The position numbers were made by a program, and so were the translations under genes. A stretch of 64,000 nt of DNA from Guyanagaster necrorhizus (lineage: Eukaryota; Basidiomycota; Agaricomycetes; Agaricales; Physalacriaceae). Below are positions 1 to 9,456 of this stretch, piece after piece. How positions within the stretch are numbered: position 1 is the stretch's first letter; the number at the start of each line of letters is the position of its first letter. The stretch spans positions 210,032-274,031 of the forward strand of contig NW_025064930.1 of NCBI RefSeq assembly GCF_019112545.1, in the 5' to 3' direction. The notes under the pieces were generated by a model that saw only the letters and a list, made by a program, of their open reading frames with translations, was not told the DNA's origin and did not search any database.

Positions 1-1
1 C

Positions 2-252
2 GAAGGGGCAGACGACGAGAACAAGCTTCGAGAAACGTACATATCGTTCTCAGAGGTCGTGGAGGAAAGCGATTTCGTGATCGGCGAGGAAGGGAAGGTC
101 GTACAGGACAAAGTTTGGGTGAGTACCTTAATCGGTTAGTGAGGTTTGGAACTGATTCTGTGCTTTTCCAGTAGGATGAAATGCTGAGGATCTTGGGAAA
201 AGGTGTTGAACCTAAGGTTGCGGTTGTAGCTTGCGAGTACTTGACAGACTAA
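2..252 (+). CDS. Short-chain dehydrogenase/reductase, C-terminal end (5' part outside window)
   Basis: Two exons are visible (2..118 and 175..252, intron 119..174). They stay in phase and end at TAA. The peptide has the amphipathic, Lys/Glu-rich C-terminal helix style of fungal retinol-dehydrogenase-like SDRs (QDKVWDEMLRIL then a short tail), which follows the Rossmann fold. The catalytic part lies left of the window. Support for the SDR call comes from the inverted duplicate at 31.5 kb: there the sequence immediately upstream of the second F-box gene encodes an SDR segment with WLDILVENAG, the NNAG-like motif region. The acceptor is read as the second AG of CAGTAG, because the first would place a stop codon at the junction. 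The enzyme's substrate cannot be told from this fragment. Confidence 0.5.
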
Positions 253-267
253 TTCCCTATTTCCACG

Positions 268-3036
268 TCAATTGAAGGACGAAAGGAAAATCGAAACTCA
301 AGATGACTTCTTCAATCACGGACATCGATGTTGCGGCCAGCCAAAAGAGTCGCTTTGCTTAAAACCACCATTTTCCACGACTCCCATGACACAGCTTGTA
401 TACTTATCAATTGTTGGCACTTCAGTTCAGTTCTTTCTTCGTGCCGCTGATCAGAAACCTGAGCGTACCACTTAGTATTGCACTTGAAATTACAATGATT
501 ACGATCATTGTATTTGGAATTTCCAATGACACCAATTACACTGTCAGCCGACGTTAATCACCTGTGTAACGAGACTTGGTCTACTCGGTCGTGCGGGTTG
601 GCCACAAAACATTCACGATTTGCGGATCTCTGCCTTATCTTAGGCGTTGCCGAGGATTGCCGAAACCGGGTCCGGGAAACACACTTCGTTTTGCCTCGTT
701 GTCGCAACGTGGACAGCACTCCTTGCTTCCAGCCTCCCCGTCCTGTTTCCCAACATCGAGACAATTTCACACCATAGCCGGAAACGCAAAGCCGCTGTAC
801 GTATATGTCGTTTAGGTCAATGTTTACACAATAGTAATCACCCTGATTGTAGTCGATATGCCTCATAATTGCTCAGAATGCGGTGCTACGTGTGCAGGTA
901 TACCGTTGTTTCGACCTGCTCCAGATCCTGAAATTGAAGCTCTTCTCTCCACCAATTTACCACCGTCTGAGGCGCAAGAGGCGTTCTTCAGAGAAACGCG
1001 GCGGACTAGTGAGCCGCGCTTGGCCGACGTTGAGGCACATATCGCCGATGCGCAGGCAAAGTTGGATGGGCTATTACAGGAGCGGGATAGTCTGGTTTGG
1101 AACATACAGCGCTGTACCGACGTCTTGAACCCCGTTCGTCGTTTGCCTGTTGACGTGTTATGCGAAATATTTGCACACGCCATGAGAGGTGCCAATGATT
1201 CATATACCGTCTATTCAGATCCACACCCGTTGAGTCAGCGGATTGGTGTTCCGTATCAATGGAAGCTTGGCATGGTTTGCTTAAACTGGAGGCACGTATT
1301 GCTGAAGTACCCTCGAATATGGTCCATGATCGACGTGACTTGTCCGTCGCCCTCATTCGATTCCTGGGACCATAGGCCGCAAGATGCTCGTCCACATCCG
1401 GAGGCAGCACGACTGCTTTCCATACACGTCTGTCGTTCCGCCAACCATCCTCTCCGAGTCAGACTTCGTGGCCCGATTCCACAGTCACTCCTCTTCATCT
1501 TAATGTCAGCATCGTATCGATGGGAACATTTGGACTTGGACAGGGATAGTCTCCTGACTGTAGACTCGCCTTTGGATGCCCTGATTAGCTTCCAATACAG
1601 CTCGAGCGAATACGGGTCTACCACAATGCGCGAGGAAGTCCCGCTGCTGCGTAATGTTACCAGCCTTCGTCGGCTTATTGTCGAAAATGTTCAACCTTTT
1701 CTACACCCCGACCGCGTCATCATTCCATGGACACAAATAAACTCCGTGGTGGTCACTGGGTCTCTCTCGAACGAAGATGCTCTCGCACTCATCAGGCTCG
1801 CACCCAATCTTGCCACCGTGGCATTCCAACATGTTAAGCATTCTCTTCTCCACCCATCTCACCCCGTACCTGATTCCATACATTCAACGTCGCTCAAATC
1901 ATTTTCACTGGACGTCGTCTTCCCCAGGACACGCCGTACCAATACCAATTATCCTTCCACAATCACAGTTCTGCTCAATAGTCTCACTCTACCTGCTCTT
2001 GAGCACTTTCGAATCAATTTCGGTGGCCCTTGTGAGCTATCCGAGAGCGTTACGTGCCTTGTGCGTAGATCACGATGTGCATTAAAGCGTCTGGTTCTTG
2101 TGCAGGCCCCCACGAATGATTGTTGGGAGCTTCTCGGAGCGGATGAGTTTGAGAATCTGGAGGAGCTTTTGATCGAAGGGCTGGAAAATGTTGCCCACCT
2201 TCAAGGTGTCCTTAGAATTCTTACCAAATCGACTGCCCTTTCTCGACTTCGAACTGTCGAGATCGATGCGTCTGCCATGGAGGATAGCATCGTTAATTGC
2301 CAAGATGCTGTCGTCCGGTTTCTGGAGTCCCGCAGGGTTGAGAATGGGGGGTTGGAGAGCTTGACGCTCCGTACTCCGGCGTCGTTTGATATCTCAGAGG
2401 TAAACGTCCAAAGATTGGAAGGCTTGCGGAGGCTGGGTACGCGATTTTATATATATCGGTCATTGATGTACCCAGCAAGCATCGTACTGGAGTAGACCGC
2501 TGCTTTGGCGAATGTTTTCTGTAAAAGTCTCCCGAGTCTATAGGAAAATATTGATCAGAATGGACATGGTATAGTGTTTGATGCGGTACAGACTCTGAAG
2601 GAGTAATTACTTGAGTGGAGTAGTGGTCATGGTGGTGCGTACGTGAGTGGCTATTTGGGTTTAAGACGATGGAAGGGACAAGAGGAGAATAAAAAGAATA
2701 GCAAAAGAATGGAAGAACATTTGGCGAACGAAAGAAGGGAGACGCGATGATAGCTACAGTAAAGAAACGTGCAGGAGATTCTCATGGCAGAGACTTGTCA
2801 AGCGTTCCCACACACAAAATGTCGCCAGTGAATCCATGATCGTCAGTGAATGGGCTTGGACTAATATTGCTTTTGTATGTCAATTAGCGGTGACAAGAAA
2901 GGGATACATAGCGGAAGCGGTGTTAGTGGTTCAAGTTATGGAGTACACGAACGGGTAGCCATGGTCAAAAAGCCTATTGATTTCATTGTAAGTTCTCAAG
3001 CGTTGTAAATAACAGCCTGAATGATATTACCAAACA
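268..3036. repeat. Left arm of a large inverted duplication (F-box block)
   Basis: This about 2.77-kb segment matches the reverse complement of 28745..31521 along nearly its whole length: the spacer upstream of the F-box gene, the F-box gene, and about 540 bp downstream. By eye, identity is high but imperfect (roughly nine bases in ten). The downstream homology breaks near 3036, where the arms diverge after the shared TTGTAAATAACA. On the left the homology runs into the dehydrogenase 3' end, so the duplicated unit probably extends beyond the window. Confidence 0.9.
858..2495 (+). CDS. F-box domain protein, copy A
   Basis: A single open frame of 545 aa starts at ATG 858. The architecture is typical of the expanded Agaricomycete F-box family: a short Cys-containing start (Cys5, 8, 12), a coiled coil at about residues 45-85, and an F-box at about 91-115 (NPVRRLPVDVLCEIFAHAM). 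A long C-terminal part with irregular leucine-rich, beta/alpha-like segments follows. F-box proteins recruit substrates to SCF ubiquitin ligases through Skp1, and the C-terminal part would bind the target, which is unknown. A second copy, about nine residues in ten identical by eye, lies inverted at 29320..30927. No intron is needed. The last residues differ from copy B because a TA-rich run shifts the frame near the end. Confidence 0.88.
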   Translation: MPHNCSECGATCAGIPLFRPAPDPEIEALLSTNLPPSEAQEAFFRETRRTSEPRLADVEAHIADAQAKLDGLLQERDSLVWNIQRCTDVLNPVRRLPVDVLCEIFAHAMRGANDSYTVYSDPHPLSQRIGVPYQWKLGMVCLNWRHVLLKYPRIWSMIDVTCPSPSFDSWDHRPQDARPHPEAARLLSIHVCRSANHPLRVRLRGPIPQSLLFILMSASYRWEHLDLDRDSLLTVDSPLDALISFQYSSSEYGSTTMREEVPLLRNVTSLRRLIVENVQPFLHPDRVIIPWTQINSVVVTGSLSNEDALALIRLAPNLATVAFQHVKHSLLHPSHPVPDSIHSTSLKSFSLDVVFPRTRRTNTNYPSTITVLLNSLTLPALEHFRINFGGPCELSESVTCLVRRSRCALKRLVLVQAPTNDCWELLGADEFENLEELLIEGLENVAHLQGVLRILTKSTALSRLRTVEIDASAMEDSIVNCQDAVVRFLESRRVENGGLESLTLRTPASFDISEVNVQRLEGLRRLGTRFYIYRSLMYPASIVLE

Positions 3037-4461
3037 AAAAATCCTGAGAAGCGCGCGGATTCGGTGGGCGAAGCTGATTTTCACATGTCCTGTCTTCCAT
3101 GCCTCACAAATTGATGACTTTGAACGAGCCTAGTTTTGGACCACATCGGAGAATATGGCTCTCTTTGGATAACGCTCTTCGACTGCTTAGGTAGGCCCAC
3201 TAGTACTTATGTTCTACTCTGTTAGTGAGCATGCTCTGACACTTGGTGTTTAGAAGAATTCAATGTCCCTGACACTGGGCTAAACCCTGGGTATGCTACT
3301 AGACATGTGCATTGTGCTCCGTCTCTGTGAGAAGTTATGATGTACTTCTAACGAGCTAACCATATGATTGGACGGGAATAGAAGACTTGTAACCTCCTGC
3401 CTCGCTCCTTCATATACAAGCTATTTTCAATATATCGATTTTGCTCTTCGGTGACAGCGGGGAAATGTACAAGTTATACAAGAAAGAGGGCCTAGGGAAA
3501 CCCACTCGACTTGTGTCAAGGTCGTTTGGTATGAACGCATTGTGTTAGATCATTGATGAACCTCCAATTTCGAACTCAATATTACCTTGGATCCAGCCGT
3601 CGTCCTACTCTGGCCTAGCAGATTTCTGATCTCCTAGGCCCGCTGGATAAACAGGCGTCATCTCACTATATGGAATACAAATGTCTAGTCGCGTATCGCT
3701 TGTTGTCTGGAGGATAGCCTCTTGACGAATTCTAGAAGTCGTAGTTTTCAATATGGACTGGGTCGAGGATGGTGTTCTCCGCTTTCTGGACTGGGATCGT
3801 ACGAGATATAGCGCAAGGTGACCAACCAGGTACATTTGCCCAAGTCACACAACAGGGTAGCAACCGGCAAGGAGGCGTGAAGGGGAGAAGAGGAGTGATA
3901 AGAAACTCTTCATGCTGTGTAAATCTGAGTCAGTATGCACAATTATGTTTTGTCTTCACCGCAAGGATTATTGCATTCACTACGCTATCTCGCTACGTAG
4001 CCCAGAACTCACTCTAACATCAGAGTTGTAGCGTTGCGCTGGTCCGGGTGGAGATGAAGACATTGGAAGTGACTAATTCAGTATTATGGTTAACATTGTC
4101 GTCAGTCAGACTAGTCCAGGTTCGCGGGCTTCTATCACGCACCTGGATTTACGTTGAGAATGAAGATTCTTTCCCCCTTTAATGTATGCAGCCTTATTGA
4201 ATGCTATCGACAGCTAAAAGTAATATTGATGCCTGAAGGGAGTAAAGTAGAGACGATGTAAATGCTAGAGTCTTGCAACATCACAGTGGACTAGGATTCA
4301 GACAGGTGAAAATGACGTCCGGACGTGCCCGGTCCCAGTAGGACATTCTGTCCAGATGGACCTGTCTTCCCTTCCTACGACTCGGATTGTTTTCCATTAA
4401 TGAACCTACATCATGTTACAACAGGGCAAGTGCACCCACTCTGTCAACGTGAGTCTGGATG
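3037..4461. other. Gene-free interval with one LTR-like repeat
   Basis: I find no convincing coding exons between the end of the duplicated block and the kinase-like gene. The only recognisable element is the repeat at 3720..3940, described separately. Other open frames here are short and have no family resemblance. Confidence 0.5.
3720..3940 (+). repeat. LTR-like dispersed repeat, copy 1 (CpG-containing)
   Basis: About 220 bases beginning at TTGACGAATTCTAG match the reverse complement of 27731..27955. Shared stretches include the AATATGGACTGGGT block, the CACACAACAGGGTAGCAAC block and the GTGATAAGAAAC block. No flanking internal retroelement genes are seen, so a solo LTR or other transposon end is likely but unproven. 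Most differences from the other copy are CpG here against TpG or CpA there. Confidence 0.65.
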
Positions 4462-6446
4462 TCACAAGGAATGTAGCATCTTGATATCGTGATCTTTCTG
4501 TATGAGATCATACTCCAACGCGCCAGAGATGTCGCGTATGCAAGAGGCCAAATGAAGAGGATACCTGACATCCCCAGCCTTCCCAGCCCAGTCAAAATCA
4601 ATAAACCTGACCCTATCACCTCCACTCTCTTCGCCAGTCGCATCTGCAATCATGATATTTTGCCTACGAAGATCTCCAAAAACAAGGTCTTCGTTGTGAA
4701 GCGCGTCGACACCCTTCTTGACAGCCATCTTGACGTCCCCCGGTAGGGATTCATCGCTATAGGCATGCGCGAGTGTTTGACCTTGTACGTATTCCATGAC
4801 AACCATCTGTAGCTTGCCATATGAGACGCCGCACCCATCGATTGGTCCAACGTAGAGAAGCGCCGGCGCCAGCTGAAGCTCCGCCAACAGTTTGTGTGCT
4901 TCTGCGCCGTAATGCTGGATGAACTTGACCACGACCTTCTTCTGCCCCTCCCCATCCAAAGTGGCTAAAAACGTCACACATGTTTCGGCCAATTCCAGTG
5001 GCGAACTGTAGGTGAAGCTGACGTCCTTGTTATTGAATCGATAAGAGGTGATTGAGGGAAAAAAACGAGGATGGAGCTTGTTCTCTTTGAGAGGCTGGGA
5101 TTTCAGGTTTTCATAGTAAGTTTTAAGCTCTTTGACTGAACCTTGGAGGGCATAGAGTATACGGGCAATGCGAAGAACGTGGTCGTCGTTGCCAACACGA
5201 CTGTTTCCAAGCCACAAATAGTCCGTAAGACGTTGAACGATGACCTGGCTGGTGAACACAGCTCCTAATACTATCAGCCACGGTCCTGCCACTCCAACAA
5301 TGAAACTGGGACAGCAGCAGCCTTCACGAATTTGCCGATGCTGTGTGAGAGAGTACAGTCAGTGAGGGTGGCAATACATGGTGACGTAAGAAGCCTACAG
5401 TTGCATCAGCCCAGAATTTTAGGTAGGAGAAGGAACCCTGGACAGAGGGCTCTGATCCGCCGGCTCCAAGTTCACTTTTCTCCTCTACGATGACGACTGC
5501 AGCCGTTTCATCGACGGTCGTGTCTCCACACAAATAGATGTGGTCCGCCAATGTACGATCGAAGTTAACGGCCTGGTGAAAGGATTGGTTAAGAATGTTG
5601 GATAGCAACATCCAGGACTGCTGGGTACGTGGTTGTTCAGAGACCTGGATGGCAGAGCTGGAACGCATGAGGCTCGCGGTATCACGAACGATATCTTCAG
5701 GGATGACTATCTCTGTATCCGCAAGGTTGGCGCGAAACTGAGCGAATACAGGATGAAAGAGTTCGATAGGTGGCGCAATCGTTTGTCCGTATGCGGTTGC
5801 ATTGTAACGTCCATCCAGAATGGGGAACTTGTTACCCTGATAGGCGTTATAAGACTGGGATTGGGCGTTGACCGACGGACTTTCGCACTTCCTGGCACCG
5901 GCGACGACAAGTTTGTACTCTGAATATGAAAAATCAAGATTTGGAACGTGCTTATAAAAGAAAGATTGACAGACTTTGAGCAAGCACCCCTATGAAGTCG
6001 TCGAGCTGAGCCTCTTCTGGCAATATGGGTCTGGCTCGCGCGGGCGGCCGCCGAATCTCGATGATTATATGTGTCTTTTTGACTTGCACATCCAACTGAC
6101 ACCGACTCATCTCAACAATAGATTCGACGGTTTGCTCGTACTCTGCAGGTGTGGCGACGTCACTGAGCTTGTGGTCTGCCAGTCGGGCCCTCAAAGCTTC
6201 TGGAGCTGAACGCCCAAAAAAAAGGAATTCATTTGGCTGCAGAGGAGGTTAAGCAAGGTACAATGACAAGAGTCCACGCACCAGCCAGATGAGAGCATCC
6301 TGCGTTGGTATAGAGTTGTACTGGTTTTCAATCTCCCTTAAGAGGTCTACCATGTCCTTGTCGTCGTCAATCTTGACTCTGATGATGCCATTCTTGACAT
6401 AGCCATCCTCTATGAGCACTGCGTAGACTGCCCGCTCTGTCGGCAT
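4462..6446 (-). CDS. Protein-kinase-like domain protein (atypical)
   Basis: Minus-strand gene with exons 6446..6282, 6236..5975, 5919..5399 and 5340..4462, 608 aa. All phases match and the introns are 45-58 nt. The N-terminal half is family-specific, and its middle carries the GPWLIVLGAVFT block I recall from large Agaricomycete kinase-like families. The C-terminal about 170 residues look like a divergent kinase fold: K455 in VVVKF, E470 as the helix-C glutamate, and D539/N544 in FGDLRRQN in place of HRDLKxxN. D564 lies in FIDFD in place of DFG. The missing HRD histidine/arginine and DFG glycine mean activity is uncertain. The substrate is unknown. Location is probably cytosolic, since no signal peptide is seen. 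Confidence 0.72.
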
Positions 6447-7085
6447 TGTGTTGGTGGTGGCCACTTGCCACAGGTGGTGGTCGTGATTACCTTACAAGGA
6501 TTGCCGACAACAGAAAGAAGAGGTAGAGCCTCAATGCCTGGGATGAGTGGTTAGGGATTGAATGACAGTGAGAGAGTGGAGCTCACCTCACCTCGGGGTG
6601 CAGGACGGAGATGACAATGAAGCTGAGACACTGGCACTGATGTCTCTTATGAATGAGCCTTAGCCTGAGATCGGCACTGAAACAGAGACGGCACCAGCGG
6701 CCCATCATCGTGGACGGAGCAGTGAGGTCTACGAAAACGCTCCCTACCCTTGGAATCTGCCTTTAGAGCGAGCCTGTCATAAACTTTCCTTTTCTGTCAT
6801 CTGCCAAGTACAAGTAGGTGGCTGTGCTTAACGGATCAGCGGTTGGGTGCTATCGCCCGGCCCACCTTTCTCGTAGGTGTGCATGGGAATTCCCCATCTA
6901 CTGTTCATTCCTCCGACGAAGCTCTCAGCTATTATCGAGATGCTGAATCATGATGGGTCTGTACATAATCATCATTGGACCATGAGGGCTTTGGGTTCTG
7001 TTTTTCGGTGTGGAATGATACGTGCGGAGAATTTTTCTTCAGGGATGACCTTGACTTACCTATCATAAGTCCTATACATACACCG
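6447..7085. other. Intergenic, divergent promoter region
   Basis: This spacer lies between the divergently oriented kinase-like gene and the beta-lactamase-like pseudogene. I see no RNA gene and no conserved coding exon in it. Confidence 0.4.
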
Positions 7086-7924
7086 ATGAGTCAAAGGTTG
7101 AATGCCTCGAAGAATTTCTGGGTCCGCGTCGACGAAGTCAACTCTGGTCAATACGATGAACTCCCGTCCCCTCCCCAGCAAAACCATGTTGAAGGCATAT
7201 TGGCGAACTGGAAGTCTCCTGGAGGCTTAGGTGTAGCCGTTGTAAAGGGTGGCGATGATGGCGGGTGGTACGCTGAAACGAAAGGATACGGGTACGCGAC
7301 GCTGGGCGGGAGCAAGGTATCGGAAGATACACTCTTCTGCATTAGTTCTAATTCCAAAGTGCATTAATCAACTAATTCAGGGTAATGTGAGCTAATTATG
7401 AGCAGCTTTTCAATGTCCTTGCGACTGGCCTTCTTATTTCCAACGAAAGCCTCGTTCCCAGGATTTCCTGGGACACCAGGATCGCGGATATCGTCCCCGA
7501 GTGGGAACTGAGGGATCCGGACCTCCCTCGGGATGACTTGATGTATTCCTGGATGGATGATATACACTCTTTGGTAAACACTCTTGCTTCACCGATTGCT
7601 TTTCAGCTAGAACTTAGGGGCATGTAGCTCGCCAGATTCAAGTTCCTCCGGCCATCGACAGAGAACGGCATGTTAGTGTTCATCTCCCAGTTGTTCTCCT
7701 TTTCTCCTTCCTGAATGCTCCCTAGAATGAAGGCAGCTACAGCAGCGAGCTATGAGAAGGCCTCCTCCCAGATAATCCCACGTCCGGACAACCCAAAGCC
7801 CCCGTCAGCACTTTGGGAAGGACGGTACAAGAATGAAGCGTGTCTTGCAACGATGGTTCCACTACTCACACTTGTGCTCTCTCTTGTCGCTAGTGCGCTT
7901 GCGAGCCCAGCAACCGCCAGCTAG
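7086..7924 (+). pseudogene. Serine beta-lactamase/transpeptidase-like protein, internally deleted
   Basis: The first exon (7086..7358, 91 aa) ends in ISSNSK. The next segment (from 7406, after a 47-nt intron) continues LFNVLATGLLIS, so the S-x-x-K active-site region of the class C beta-lactamase/esterase family is present across the junction. Downstream the family's block with the conserved DLMSHRTGLPRHD-type motif is shortened: the text jumps from the PEWELRDP region to LPRDDLMYSW. A later stretch (RFKFLRPSTEN, about 7632) and a C-terminal lipocalin-like piece (PSALWEGRYKN, about 7800) occur in other frames with no splice path that rescues all of them. I therefore read it as a decayed copy. 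A second relic of the family lies at 21.1-21.4 kb. Confidence 0.6.
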
Positions 7925-8298
7925 ACGAGGCCTGCGGAGGCATAATAATGAGATTTTTTTCCGGACCCCAGGATTCTGGAGTACAAAGCAGTGAACGCTT
8001 GCAGAAAACCAAATATCCATTCGCCGCGGAACACATAGGGAAAGAGACACAGTGAAAAAAATCGACGTGTTCGTTAATGCCCGCGTCACTTTAGAACGCA
8101 GCCGATCGGGAGAACTCGCGTTCAATGGTGGGAGAAGGAGAGAAAGGAGCGCCAGGGAGTTGGAATGGAAGGAGCGCGCTTTTATACTCGTCGGGAGGCG
8201 GACAAGGGAACCACGCATGATGATCGGGACGTGTCATGAATGTATGGTAACTACGTCATCCAGACAGACAAGTAAAGACTTCGTTATGCAGAGATACT

Positions 8299-9456
8299 CT
8301 ACATCCTTGCTTTGAGCACCTTCAGCGTAGCAGAAGGGTCCAACACCGAAGCCGGATACGGCAGCTGCGTCGTCCGAAGATGCTCACTGCCTCCATCGAC
8401 GGCCAGTATTTGGCCCGTTACAAATGAAGCAGCATCGCTGAATAGAAATATCGTCGCGTTGCCGACATCTCTGACATCACCGGGACGTCCTAATGGATAA
8501 GGGCTATCTTTGCCAGCCACGGACGCTAAACGGGCCGCGCCCTCTGTGTTGGCTATGGGACCGGGGGATATGACGTTCGAGCGCACGCCATGCGGACCTT
8601 CTTCGACGGCAAGAACATTGGAAAGAGCGTCTACACCGGCTTTTGCTGCTGATACGTGAGCTTGGTAGGGAGTCCCTGCGCGAAGCTCTTAGCTGCATAC
8701 AGAATAATGGGTACGTCAAGAACGCCCACCGTTGTAATGGAGCGTCGCGCTGGTCATGATGTAGGAGCCCTTGGAAGCACGGACATGAGCAAGTGTCGCT
8801 TTGATCGTGTTATACGTTCCAATCTAATTTGAGAGTTTACGTATGAGATTACATTGGTAGGGAGGGAGAAGGGGCGGGGCAGCGTACAGTGTCTATTTCC
8901 ATCACGGTTCGGAACGCATTTTCTGATAGACCGGATATCGGTGCTAAAAAGTTGCCGGCGGCACCTGACCGGATGTTAAAGAGAGGTCCAGTGATGATGA
9001 TACAGCGATTGAACACACCACAGATGACAAAGTCGATGCGGCCGAATTTCTCTATCGTCTTCGAGACGGCCTCTTGAAGGGCCTTTGGTTGTCTGACATC
9101 TGCCTGCGTGGGGATGCAGACTTGACCCGTCGCCTCTGAAAGTTCCTTCGCAGCCTGTGTGAGCCGGTCAAGTCTACAGATGTCACCAACCACTCATTAG
9201 GAAACAGATCCGAACTTGCAAAACTCACTTGCGTCCAACAATAGCGGCGTTGGCTCCATGACGCATCTATGATTTCGTCAGGTTATAAATCGAAACACCT
9301 GGTCCTGGTAGATGTGTTACGCACCACAGCTTCCGTCATCGCCCGACAGATTCCGGAACCACCACCCGTACAGAAGAGCACTTTGCCCTTGAAGATATCA
9401 TCTCGAAAGATGAGTGCGGAATCTCCAACGGGCGCGATGTATGCAGAAGGCGCCAT
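8299..9456 (-). CDS. Peroxisomal 2,4-dienoyl-CoA reductase (SDR family)
   Basis: Six minus-strand exons (9456..9325, 9266..9229, 9173..9019, 8964..8888, 8823..8730, 8675..8299) give 290 aa with all phases consistent. The SDR cofactor motif TGGGSGI is at residues 30-36. It is followed by the DADVR-like region and a distinctive [17 protein letters not shown] segment typical of 2,4-dienoyl-CoA reductases (Sps19/DECR2). These enzymes reduce 2,4-dienoyl-CoA with NADPH, so that unsaturated fatty acids can enter beta-oxidation. The later blocks ([32 protein letters not shown]) also fit. The protein ends ARM, which fits the PTS1 pattern [SAC]-[KRH]-[LM], so a peroxisomal location is likely. An in-frame stop lies just upstream of ATG 9456, which fixes the start unless an upstream exon exists. 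Confidence 0.88.
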
